The notes under the pieces are model-generated. The model saw only the letters and a program-made list of their open reading frames with translations. It made no database searches and was not told where the DNA came from. Shown here piece by piece: positions 1 to 6,877 of a stretch of DNA of 10,763 nt. The stretch spans positions 1 to 10,763 of the forward strand of contig JAIRRG010000109.1 in the NCBI GenBank assembly GCA_031256095.1, read 5' to 3'. Position numbers and translations under genes: made by a program. The stretch is from Desulfobulbaceae bacterium. GTDB lineage: Bacteria > Desulfobacterota > Desulfobulbia > Desulfobulbales > Desulfocapsaceae. Numbering within the stretch: the first letter of the stretch is position 1; the number at the start of each line of letters is the position of its first letter.

Positions 1-62
1 TCCATATCGGCTCTGGCACTTGCGGCCAAGCCTTCTGTAAACACTGATTTTGGTCGCGCCAT
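1..62 (-). CDS. Unidentified protein, N-terminal 20 residues only
   Basis: An ATG at 62-60 opens a frame that runs off the left edge. It reads MARPKSVFTEGLAASARADM, and the next codon is incomplete. A textbook ribosome site (AGGAGG on the minus strand) sits 8 bases upstream, and an AT-rich promoter-like stretch lies beyond it, so translation here is likely. The visible residues match no family I can name. A basic MARPK start is common in DNA-binding proteins, but that alone does not justify a call. The gene diverges from the open frame and rhomboid gene to its right. Confidence 0.55.
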   Translation of the reverse strand, partial: MARPKSVFTEGLAASARADM

Positions 63-88
63 GGGTATATCCTCCTGGCATGAGCCAT

Positions 89-142
89 ATACCATCGTTA
101 ATTATATTATCAATAAAAATGGTATTACACGGCATGAATGCC
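89..142 (-). promoter_or_regulatory. Putative promoter with operator-like inverted repeats for the leftmost gene
   Basis: On the minus strand a TATAAT hexamer lies at 106-101. A start about 7 bases downstream would give a leader of roughly 30 bases before the ATG at 62. The hexamer 17 bases upstream (TGTAAT) is a poor -35 box. A 7-base inverted repeat, ATACCAT (89-95) and ATGGTAT (119-125), brackets the -10 box with a 23-base gap. A second palindrome, GGCAT-GA-ATGCC, lies at 131-142. This arrangement is what a repressor or activator site would look like, but no regulator is identified and the -35 match is weak. Confidence 0.35.
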
Positions 143-154
143 GCGCCGGGATAG

Positions 155-460
155 CAAGAGTTCGAGAATGAGTATTATTTCGAGGCCGGCACAGAAAGAC
201 AAGAGGCAGTTTTTCCCGCCATAGCTTTCCTTGACTCGATCCGCAAGTTCGCCTACCGTTTTTACATCATTTTCTTTCCCGCCTGGCCAAGGACACGCCA
301 TGATTCACCACATCGCAGAGATGACATCTTCGCTGCCGTTGCCGCCATCGCGCAAAACCATGCAAAACCTCTCTACCGTATGCAATTTACGCCATACATT
401 GACGGCAAAAGGATGAAGCGCCCCAAAAAACAGGGCAAGGCGATGGGCCTGTTAGCCTGA
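155..460 (+). other. Open frame of 101 codons without a normal start codon, ending 3 bases before the rhomboid gene
   Basis: Between TAG at 152-154 and TGA at 458-460 the frame stays open. It uses codons like those of the genes downstream (many GCC, GAC, ATC, TTC, GGC). There is no ATG until 380, and no GTG or TTG before that. The end reads like a basic tail with PYIDGKRMKRPKKQGKAMG. It stops three bases before the rhomboid start, as expected for an operon partner. It could be a 5'-truncated or frameshifted gene, a short gene starting at ATG 380 (26 codons), or chance. I do not recognise the protein, and nothing else was seen in the 63-463 gap beyond the promoter region. Confidence 0.3.
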
Positions 461-463
461 ACC

Positions 464-1363
464 ATGATGATGCCGGAAAGACGGAGCGGAGCGGCCTGGC
501 AAGATAGCATAGTCTTCGTCAGCCGCGACCAGGAAGAAAGCGATCTCGCCTCGCTGGCCTTATTTGCCGCCGGCATCGGCCACCGCGTCTTCTGGCGCCA
601 TGGCTGGCAAATCGCCACTGCCGCCGATGACGCGGCCAGCGCCGAAGCCGAAATCATCGCCTGCCTAGAAGAAAACCAAAGGCCGCCACCCGTGGCCCCG
701 GATTCTTTTACACCGATCTTCCGCGCCATGAATCTGGTCATCAGTGGTGGCCTTTGCCTGGCCTACGCCATAACCGGACCCTGGCAAGACCATTCACCGT
801 TTTTTGCCGCCGCTTCCGCCCAGGCATCGGCCATCGCCCAGGGCGAATGGTACCGCGCCGTCACCGCCCTCTGCCTGCACGCCGATAGCGTCCACCTGAT
901 CAGCAACGCCGGTATCGGCCTCATTATCCTCTATTTTTACTTCCACACCCTGGGCAACGGCCTGGGTCTGTTCGCCCTAATCGCCAGCGCCGCCGCCGCC
1001 AACCTGATCAACGCCTGCCTGCACGGCGGCAGCCACGATTCGGTGGGTTTTTCCACCGCGCTCTTCGCCGGCATTGGCATCCTGTCGTCGTTTCAGTTCC
1101 AACGGCATCGCGTTTATGGCCGTTTCGGCTGGTGGATGCCTCTGATGGCCGCCTGCGCCCTCCTGGCCATGCTCGGCGGCGAAGGCAAACAGACCGATTT
1201 CGGCGCCCACCTCGGCGGGCTGCTGATCGGCCTGGTCACGGGCTATGCCCTCAGTTGGCGAAAAATCTTCGGCTTACGTAAATCGTTTGCCGCCCAGAGT
1301 GTGTTGTTCGGCCTGGCCGTGGTCCTAACTGCCGTCTGCTGGCGTCTGGCCTTGGGGAGATGA
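464..1363 (+). CDS. Rhomboid-family intramembrane serine protease with N-terminal soluble domain
   Basis: Predicted 299-residue inner-membrane protein. Residues 15-72 form a soluble alpha/beta-looking segment resembling the DUF2007-like region found before some bacterial rhomboid domains. Residues 85-299 hold about six hydrophobic helices. Rhomboid signatures are visible: WYR at 129-131, HLISN with His144 and Asn148, GFS with the expected catalytic Ser197, and GAH with the expected catalytic His249 in a GxxxG-rich helix. The usual GxSG is GFST here. The family cuts transmembrane substrates within the membrane; the substrate is unknown. Three ATG codons stand in a row at 464, 467 and 470, just after an in-frame TGA at 458-460, so the start lies there or later. 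The nearest purine-rich ribosome-site candidate is weak. Confidence 0.88.
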   Translation: MMMPERRSGAAWQDSIVFVSRDQEESDLASLALFAAGIGHRVFWRHGWQIATAADDAASAEAEIIACLEENQRPPPVAPDSFTPIFRAMNLVISGGLCLAYAITGPWQDHSPFFAAASAQASAIAQGEWYRAVTALCLHADSVHLISNAGIGLIILYFYFHTLGNGLGLFALIASAAAANLINACLHGGSHDSVGFSTALFAGIGILSSFQFQRHRVYGRFGWWMPLMAACALLAMLGGEGKQTDFGAHLGGLLIGLVTGYALSWRKIFGLRKSFAAQSVLFGLAVVLTAVCWRLALGR

Positions 1364-1615
1364 TGGTTTGGTGGCGGTCATGAGCCATGCAAACAGAGAA
1401 TATTTGTTTTCCCTTTCGGGCTGCGCTCTATCTGAGCGTAAATCGAACCGCTAGGCAGCTATTGCCAATCAAAATATGAGGTTTTTTACTGATGACTATT
1501 CCGGGAAAATAGGCGGATAGTATCCTGCTTGCCGAAGAAGAGGAAGGATGGTAGTTTTTTTCCAGTCTGTTGGACAGCCTTTGGGCACAAAACGATAGAT
1601 AAAAGGGAGATCGCT

Positions 1616-1840
1616 ATGCCATATGTCAACATCAAAGTCACGGGGGGCAAAGAGGCCCCCACCGCTGCACAGAAAGCCGAACTGATCAAAAGAACCACGC
1701 AGATGCTGTTCGATGTCCTGGGCAAAAAACCATCGACCACCGTGGTGGTTATTGATGAGGTCGATCTCGACAACTGGGGTATGGGCGGTGAGGTTATCTC
1801 CGTGTACCGGGCCAAGGCGGCGGCGGAGGCTAAGGGGTAG
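1616..1840 (+). CDS. 4-oxalocrotonate tautomerase family protein
   Basis: A 74-residue protein starting MPYVNIKVTGG. Pro2 becomes the N-terminal catalytic base of this family after Met removal. The start is fixed by GGGAG at 1605-1609, six bases before ATG, and by the need for Pro directly after Met. The family forms small beta-alpha-beta oligomers (often hexamers) that move double bonds in keto-enol substrates. The conserved block DEVDLDNWGMGGE (residues 47-59) is clear. Compared with classical 4-OT, the position of Arg39 appears to be Val, Arg11 is Lys, and Phe50 is Trp. The substrate may therefore differ from 2-hydroxymuconate. It appears monocistronic: about 250 bases separate it from the rhomboid gene, with no clear promoter seen, and a terminator follows. 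Confidence 0.9.
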   Translation: MPYVNIKVTGGKEAPTAAQKAELIKRTTQMLFDVLGKKPSTTVVVIDEVDLDNWGMGGEVISVYRAKAAAEAKG

Positions 1841-1874
1841 GCTATCCAGGCTAAAGGACAAGAGGGTTCATCCA

Positions 1875-1909
1875 CCGCCGCTAGCTGACTGACAAGCGGC
1901 GGGCATTTT
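1875..1909 (+). terminator. Rho-independent terminator after the tautomerase gene
   Basis: A perfect 8-bp stem, CCGCCGCT (1875-1882) and AGCGGCGG (1895-1902), encloses a 12-base loop. A TTTT run at 1906-1909 follows on the plus strand. It lies between two converging genes, 35 bases after the tautomerase stop. The minus-strand side has no T-run, so it probably ends only the plus-strand transcript. Confidence 0.75.
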
Positions 1910-1910
1910 C

Positions 1911-2411
1911 CTACTCAATCTTGATACTCGACAGACCACTCCCCTCCTCGTCGCCGCCCGTGTCGACGCGCGGCCCGTCCGATGGCGCTTCATCCTCATC
2001 ATCAGACTGACCGAACAGATCAGTTGACTGTTCCTCCGGTTCCGGCTGCGGCGCGGCGGCTTTCTTGACGGCAAGAGGTCTGGCCTCAGGGGTCAAACCA
2101 GGATGGGCAATGTCACGGAAGCCGATGGCGGCTTGAACAAGAGGGGTGGCTTCAGCGTCTGGAATGCTTCCCTCCTCTTTCCGTCCGGACGCCGCCATCG
2201 CTTCCGCTCCGGCGATATTCCCTTCGGCAAATGGTTGCTTGCACAGGGCAACCAAACCATCCCGAACATCGAGAATGGCAACCAATTCCCAGCCATCCTG
2301 GCCGTGGCGGCACAGACTTCGCTCCAATTCCTGCTCATCGAGGAAGAGACCGCCAAGAATACCGTCTTTTTTCAGTTCAAAATGCAGCGTCTTGTATCGC
2401 CAACGTATCAT
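1911..2411 (-). CDS. DUF4177 domain protein with acidic C-terminal tail
   Basis: A 166-residue protein. Residues 3-60 match the DUF4177 pattern: an opening RWRYKTLHFE strand, a helix with LDEQELERSL, then GQDGWELVAIL (residues 37-47) and a final strand LVALCKQ. This is a small domain of unknown function. From about residue 60 it is low in hydrophobic structure, with a Pro/Ala stretch and an acidic patch near residues 136-157, ending SSIKIE. No signal peptide or membrane segment is seen, so it is probably cytoplasmic. Its ATG (2411-2409) overlaps the stop of the MORN gene in an ATGA, so the two are very likely co-translated. No terminator with a T-run was found on its 3' side. Confidence 0.8.
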   Translation of the reverse strand: MIRWRYKTLHFELKKDGILGGLFLDEQELERSLCRHGQDGWELVAILDVRDGLVALCKQPFAEGNIAGAEAMAASGRKEEGSIPDAEATPLVQAAIGFRDIAHPGLTPEARPLAVKKAAAPQPEPEEQSTDLFGQSDDEDEAPSDGPRVDTGGDEEGSGLSSIKIE

Positions 2412-5074
2412 GAATTGCTCTTCGTTTTGTCGTTGCGCTCAGTCAGCTTGTCGTTGATGAACTTCCCTTCAATCACCTGCCCAGCTTTCGTTTTCAGGCG
2501 GCCCTGCCCGTTGCGGCGGCCATTCCTGAATTGCCCTTCAAAGACGCTGCCATCAACCGAAATCAGCATCCCGCGCCCCTCGGGCAGATCGTTTTTGAAT
2601 TCTCCTTCATACACCGATTTGTCAGCATAAATAATCTTGCCTTTGCCGTTGAAGGCTCCTTTAACAAAATTGCCGTTGTAGACGCTGCCGTCGGCGAAAC
2701 GGTATTCGCCATGCCCGGCAAAGAGGTCGTTTTTGAAATCGCCCTTGTAGTGGGTCGAATCAGCGTAAACCAACTCACCGCTGCCCTCTTTCAGGCCCTG
2801 ACGAAAATTGCCAGTGTAGACCCGCTTGTCGGCGTAGCGGTAGATGCCCCACCCCTGGCATTTGCCGAGCTGGAATTGACCGCTATAGCTGTCACCACTG
2901 GCGTAACGCAGGTCACCTTTACCCTGCATCAGGCCATTTTCCACCTGACCATCATAGATGCCGCCGTCGGGCAGGATGATCTGCACCTTGCCAGTAACTG
3001 GCGCATCTGTCGCCGCGTCGACAATCAGGCCATTGCGCACCATCTGTTTTGGCGTGACCGCGGCGGGCGCGGGAGCCTGGGTCTTGACGGGCACCTCGGT
3101 TTTAGACGGCGGCGCTGCCTTTGTCTCAACCGCTGCGGTGGTATTGGCCTCAGCCTTGCTGTTTGTCAAGGCCGGTTTGATTGCCGGCGTAGCAGGCGGC
3201 GCTTGCTGGACCGGTTGCGATTTTTCCGGTCCCGGTTTGGCCGATGCTGATTGAGCTGGCTCCGGTTTGACTGGATTTGGCAGCGTGGTGGCCTTCTGTC
3301 CGTCATGATCACTGGTGAAGATGCTGGCCAGCCAGTTTGGCATTTTCTCTTTTTTGGCGGCGACGGCTTTGGCCGTGTCTGGCCTGGTATCTTGCGATTT
3401 CACCGGCTCTCGGGTGGAAGCGGTAAGCGACGGTTGGGTCAAACGCTCTGAATCCTGCGATTGGCCAGCGCTCGGGGTTGATGGCAGAACAGCATTATCG
3501 AGGGCGGCGCTCCTCCGGAGCGAAGCATCGTGAGACACCGCACTGCTCACCTCACCAGTGGCACCATAAGCCGGAGCGGAAGGCATGGCCGCCTGCCGCC
3601 CCGGACTGGGGGCTTGCCTGGAGGCTTGCCCGGGGGCTTGCCCGAGGGCTTGCGCTTCGGCGGCGTCGACGGATTCCTCCGGCGATGTTTTCACCGCTTT
3701 CGGCTCCGTAGCCTTAGCCACGGCCACGGGCTGAGTGCTAGGCGTGGCGGCGGTTGGGGTTTTCGCGACCAGCGCCGGTTTCACCGTGGCGGCAGTTGTC
3801 GGTGGGGTTTGTGTGGTTTTAGTCACCGCCTGACTAGCTTCTTCGTGGTGCTTATCTGTCGCGCTCTCTTTTCCCTTGCCCCAAGGCCAGATTTTTCTCA
3901 GCCAGCCGCCCCGTTCTTGCTCGTTCGCCGCCAACGCTGGCTTGCCGCCTTCCGGTGCGGTTTTCTCAATAGCGTTTCGAGCGGAATTTTCAGCCTGTTT
4001 TTGCACAGGCTTACGGCTTTCTTGAACAGCAATACCTTTGATCTCGATGACACCATCGCGATTCGGTACCCGCTCGGTGGCACTGTTGACATGGGTCAGT
4101 GCCAAGCCACGGCTCAGAATATCGTGCGGCAGCGCTGTTTCCTCCGGGGGCAGCGGCTGGCCGTGCTCGAAACGGCCAACGATTTTTTCACCGTTCGGCG
4201 TCAGCCAACGGCCGCGGCCATGCGGTAAATCCGCGGCAAAGCCGCCGATATATTCCGAGCCATCAGCGTATTTCTGCTCACCCTTGCCCTGCCGCTTGCC
4301 GGCAACGAAATCACCCGCATAACGGGTTTTGTCGGTACCAACAAAAACGCCCTGGCCATTTGGCAGGCCATCACGGACATCGCCGATGTAACGGGAACCA
4401 TTCAGATAGAACATCTCGCCATGGCTGGGCTGGTCTTTGACGAAGTCGCCAGTGAAGCGCAGGCCGTTTTTCCAGACCATGCTCCCCGGTCCCTGACGCA
4501 GGCCATCTTTGAACATGCCTTCATAACGGCTGCCGTCGGCGTATTGGCCTATGCCCTTGCCCGCTTCCTTGCCGTTGACAAATAAACCCTCATGATACGA
4601 GCCATCGGCAAAAGTCAGCTTGCCATAACCGTTTACGACCCCATCCTTGAAGTCACCCTGGTATTGCCGGCCATCGGGAAAATCTATCTTGCCGGCGCCA
4701 TGGTAACGCCCGGAAACAAACTGGCCGGCATAATGCTCGCCACCAATCCGGCGCAGGTCACCGCGACCGTCAAACATGCCATTCAAAAAGGCGCCGGCGT
4801 AGACATCACCTTTGGCACTGTTCCACTGGCCATTGCCGTTACAGCGCCCAGCCGCGAACTGCCCGATGTAGATATCGCCATTCGGATAGACGAGCCGCCC
4901 TTTGCCGTTCAGTTCGCCATTTTTGAATTGGCCTTCGTAACGGCGGCCATCGTCGCCCAAAAACGTGCCAGAACCATTCTGACAATTGCCCTCGATGCAA
5001 GCGGCCATGGCGCGACCGACAACAAGCAGCAACACTATCAACACCAACAAAGGCGACAACCATAGCTGTTTCAT
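2408..5074 (-). CDS. Exported MORN-repeat protein with two repeat blocks and a long disordered linker
   Basis: An 888-residue protein. Residues 1-24 are a signal peptide: MKQLW, a hydrophobic LVLIVLLLVV core, then AMA before Ala25. Residues 38-308 contain 12 MORN repeats (YxGxF...G.G type), with the key aromatic or its replacement at 46, 69, 92, 115, 138, 161, 184, 207, 229, 252, 275 and 298. Residues 309-690 are a Pro/Ala/Thr/Lys/Gln-rich linker. Residues 697-875 contain eight more repeats at an exact 23-residue period (707 to 868). MORN repeats form extended beta-hairpin rods used in binding; no enzyme domain is seen. Export places it in the periplasm or envelope, assuming a Gram-negative host. 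The frame is open further upstream to 5326, and ATG 5083 (MGNMKQLW) is an alternative start, but the signal peptide argues for 5074. It overlaps the DUF4177 gene. Confidence 0.85.
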   Translation of the reverse strand: MKQLWLSPLLVLIVLLLVVGRAMAACIEGNCQNGSGTFLGDDGRRYEGQFKNGELNGKGRLVYPNGDIYIGQFAAGRCNGNGQWNSAKGDVYAGAFLNGMFDGRGDLRRIGGEHYAGQFVSGRYHGAGKIDFPDGRQYQGDFKDGVVNGYGKLTFADGSYHEGLFVNGKEAGKGIGQYADGSRYEGMFKDGLRQGPGSMVWKNGLRFTGDFVKDQPSHGEMFYLNGSRYIGDVRDGLPNGQGVFVGTDKTRYAGDFVAGKRQGKGEQKYADGSEYIGGFAADLPHGRGRWLTPNGEKIVGRFEHGQPLPPEETALPHDILSRGLALTHVNSATERVPNRDGVIEIKGIAVQESRKPVQKQAENSARNAIEKTAPEGGKPALAANEQERGGWLRKIWPWGKGKESATDKHHEEASQAVTKTTQTPPTTAATVKPALVAKTPTAATPSTQPVAVAKATEPKAVKTSPEESVDAAEAQALGQAPGQASRQAPSPGRQAAMPSAPAYGATGEVSSAVSHDASLRRSAALDNAVLPSTPSAGQSQDSERLTQPSLTASTREPVKSQDTRPDTAKAVAAKKEKMPNWLASIFTSDHDGQKATTLPNPVKPEPAQSASAKPGPEKSQPVQQAPPATPAIKPALTNSKAEANTTAAVETKAAPPSKTEVPVKTQAPAPAAVTPKQMVRNGLIVDAATDAPVTGKVQIILPDGGIYDGQVENGLMQGKGDLRYASGDSYSGQFQLGKCQGWGIYRYADKRVYTGNFRQGLKEGSGELVYADSTHYKGDFKNDLFAGHGEYRFADGSVYNGNFVKGAFNGKGKIIYADKSVYEGEFKNDLPEGRGMLISVDGSVFEGQFRNGRRNGQGRLKTKAGQVIEGKFINDKLTERNDKTKSNS
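3609..3656 (-). repeat. Four tandem 12-bp units inside the MORN gene linker
   Basis: Units start at 3609, 3621, 3633 and 3645 and share the core GGCTTGC. On the coding strand they give a four-residue repeat of the form QA(L/P/S)(G/R), near residues 474-489. The unit length keeps the frame, so gain or loss of copies would only lengthen or shorten the disordered linker. Confidence 0.7.
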
Positions 5075-5467
5075 GTTTCCCATCTCAACGTCTGCTGAAA
5101 ATCGCCCGCACTTTGTCCACATCCCGCGAGAAGGCGGCGCTGTTTCAATCGCCAGGATAATTCCCGGCGAGCCGCCAGCCAACCGGCAAACCCAAAGCGC
5201 AGAAAAAACACCCCGCAGCTTGTGTACCCGGTAGTTTGCGTTGGCGCAAGACCGCCGCATTATTTTGCGGGCCGAAACAGCCCTGAGAGCATCCACAAAA
5301 TAGGCCAGGCTGGGCGCTTGCGCCAAAAAGACGGAATTGCCTCAGGCGCAAAAAAGCTGGAGAGAAGGCCGGGAATTATGGTACATTGGCGCAAAGATGG
5401 AAAGCCCTTTGAAACTCGGTTTCCTCCTCCCCCGCGAAGCGGGAAAAAACTTTGCCGGGAGTATCCT
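5075..5467. promoter_or_regulatory. Divergent control region with repeated TTGGCGCAA-like motif
   Basis: These 393 bases separate the MORN operon (leftward) from the hexapeptide/ygiQ operon (rightward) and hold no convincing gene. TTGGCGCAA occurs at 5241-5249 and 5386-5394, its reverse complement TTGCGCCAA at 5318-5326, and a shorter GGCGCAA at 5345-5351. The second and third form a 7-base inverted repeat. Closer to the right-hand gene are two small hairpins, GAAAC-TCG-GTTTC (5411-5423) and CCCGC-GAA-GCGGG (5431-5443). The repeated motif suggests a shared regulator binding several times. No sigma-70 box is good enough to call, although on the minus strand TTGCGC and TACACA occur 17 bases apart over the leftmost copy. 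Confidence 0.4.
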
Positions 5468-6877
5468 ATGAAACAATTTTTTTTGCTGGTCGAGCGTATC
5501 ATCAATCGGGTCAACGCCAGTTTGCGAGAACACAATTTCAGCGTCGGCACCTACATCAACGCCGCCACCAACCGACGTAAGATGCTGGAATACTACGCCA
5601 CTTACGCCGTCACCTCCAAGCATCCGCTGCGCTTGCATTTCAAGGGCTCGAACATCGCCGGCAGCTACTTTCTCGGCCAGTGCCATGTCCATGATTCGGT
5701 GGTCTACAAAAGTGATGTGCGCGGCGACGAGCTGAAGCGCAAGGGCGATCTGGTCTCGTGGGGCAAAGAACTGCCGCTGACCGAAGATGAATTCATCATG
5801 ATCCGCAACAGCTTTCTCTTTCGCACCCTGATCCACAACCGCTCGCACAACATCGCAATGCCGGAAGAGATGTTCGTGCGCAATTCCGTGGCCGCCCATT
5901 ATTCGAACATCCACGGTTCGACTCTTGAAGGCTGTTATCTGGGCATTTTCTCCACCGTCGATCAAATGTCGCTGCACTCCTGCGTTGTCGGCGATTTTTC
6001 TTACCTTCAGGCCAACGAACTGTTTGGCCGCGTCATCAAACCGGGCACGGTGTGGATCGAAAAGAGCCAGTTTTCCTTTCACTACACGCTGCCGCCGAAG
6101 ATTCTTCGCCGTTACGTAGCGTTTGACGACAACCACCGGCCTTGCGGCATACTGTTCGATTTCGTGGACAGCAAAAAGCACGACTTCGATCGCATCTACG
6201 ACAGCGGCAAGCTCGGTAAGCTGCGGATTCCGGCCAGCTCGGCGGTTAACCGTTTCTCCCTGATCAAAGGCAGGACAAAAATTGGCGACAATGTCCTTGT
6301 CAGCCAGCGCGCCTATCTTGACAACGCCGAAATAGGGCGCGGCTCGAACGCCCAGGAAAATACCTTCATCGTCGATTCCAAGTTGTCCGGTTACGACATC
6401 ACCGCCCACGGCGCGAAAATCATCCACAGCCAAGTGGGAGAAAACGTCTTCGTCGCTTTCAACAGCTTTTTGAACGGCAAACCGGAGGCGCCAATTAGCA
6501 TCGGCAAAGGCTGCATTATCATGCCGCATACTATCATTGACAGCGAGGAAGCTATTGTCATCCCGGAAAATCATCTGGTATGGGGTTTCATCGGCTCGCG
6601 GCAAGATCTGGCCACAAACTCCGTCGCCCTCGATGTGCTAAGCGAATCACGGAAACTAACGATCGGCGGCATGACCTTTGCCGGCGATGGCAAGCTGTTT
6701 GTCGATGGCTTCCGCGCCACCACCCGCCACATCCTTGAGGACAACGGCGCCTTCTACAATAAGGGCAAAAACCGCGGTCACGCCCAGAATCATCAAAGCA
6801 CTTCAATCAACATCATCCAGCCCTACCGCGTCGGTCCCCGGCAGGGTCTGTATCCGGCCATGTCCATTGAGCCGTAA
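5468..6877 (+). CDS. Left-handed beta-helix (hexapeptide repeat) protein, possible acyl- or nucleotidyl-transferase-like
   Basis: A 469-residue protein. Imperfect hexapeptide turns, with small or hydrophobic residues every six positions, appear at roughly 60-200 and more clearly at 265-385 (for example IKGRTKIGDNVLVSQ, and ISIGKGCIIMPHTIID at 343-358). Between the two blocks is a non-repeat segment with YTLPPKILRRYVAFDD. No signal peptide or membrane helix is seen. Such beta-helices are found in acyltransferases and sugar-nucleotide enzymes, and also in binding proteins. No nucleotidyltransferase N-domain is present, so the activity cannot be named. The start is set by GGGAG at 5457-5461, six bases before ATG. 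It is the first gene of an operon with ygiQ. Confidence 0.75.
   Translation: MKQFFLLVERIINRVNASLREHNFSVGTYINAATNRRKMLEYYATYAVTSKHPLRLHFKGSNIAGSYFLGQCHVHDSVVYKSDVRGDELKRKGDLVSWGKELPLTEDEFIMIRNSFLFRTLIHNRSHNIAMPEEMFVRNSVAAHYSNIHGSTLEGCYLGIFSTVDQMSLHSCVVGDFSYLQANELFGRVIKPGTVWIEKSQFSFHYTLPPKILRRYVAFDDNHRPCGILFDFVDSKKHDFDRIYDSGKLGKLRIPASSAVNRFSLIKGRTKIGDNVLVSQRAYLDNAEIGRGSNAQENTFIVDSKLSGYDITAHGAKIIHSQVGENVFVAFNSFLNGKPEAPISIGKGCIIMPHTIIDSEEAIVIPENHLVWGFIGSRQDLATNSVALDVLSESRKLTIGGMTFAGDGKLFVDGFRATTRHILEDNGAFYNKGKNRGHAQNHQSTSINIIQPYRVGPRQGLYPAMSIEP

Noticed and set aside
231..416. A 61-codon plus-strand frame starting at TTG
   Set aside because: It has no ribosome site and no recognisable sequence, and overlaps the more coding-like frame at 155-460.
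1424..1466. Small hairpins after the rhomboid gene as a terminator
   Set aside because: The stems are only 4-5 bp and the nearest T-run (1482 onward) is too far away.
2531..3250. A 239-codon plus-strand frame within the MORN gene
   Set aside because: It is antisense to the regular MORN repeats and lacks domain signatures; its length comes from the repeat structure.
5075..5326. An 84-residue N-terminal extension of the MORN protein
   Set aside because: It would bury a clear signal peptide, has no ribosome site, and covers the divergent control region.
5431..5443. CCCGC-GAA-GCGGG hairpin as a terminator
   Set aside because: It is followed by A residues on the plus strand and by no T-run on the minus strand; it is noted only as leader structure.
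5342..6604. A 420-codon open frame on the minus strand
   Set aside because: It lies wholly antisense to the hexapeptide gene, which has a ribosome site, family signature and operon context. The opposite frame is open because of codon bias.
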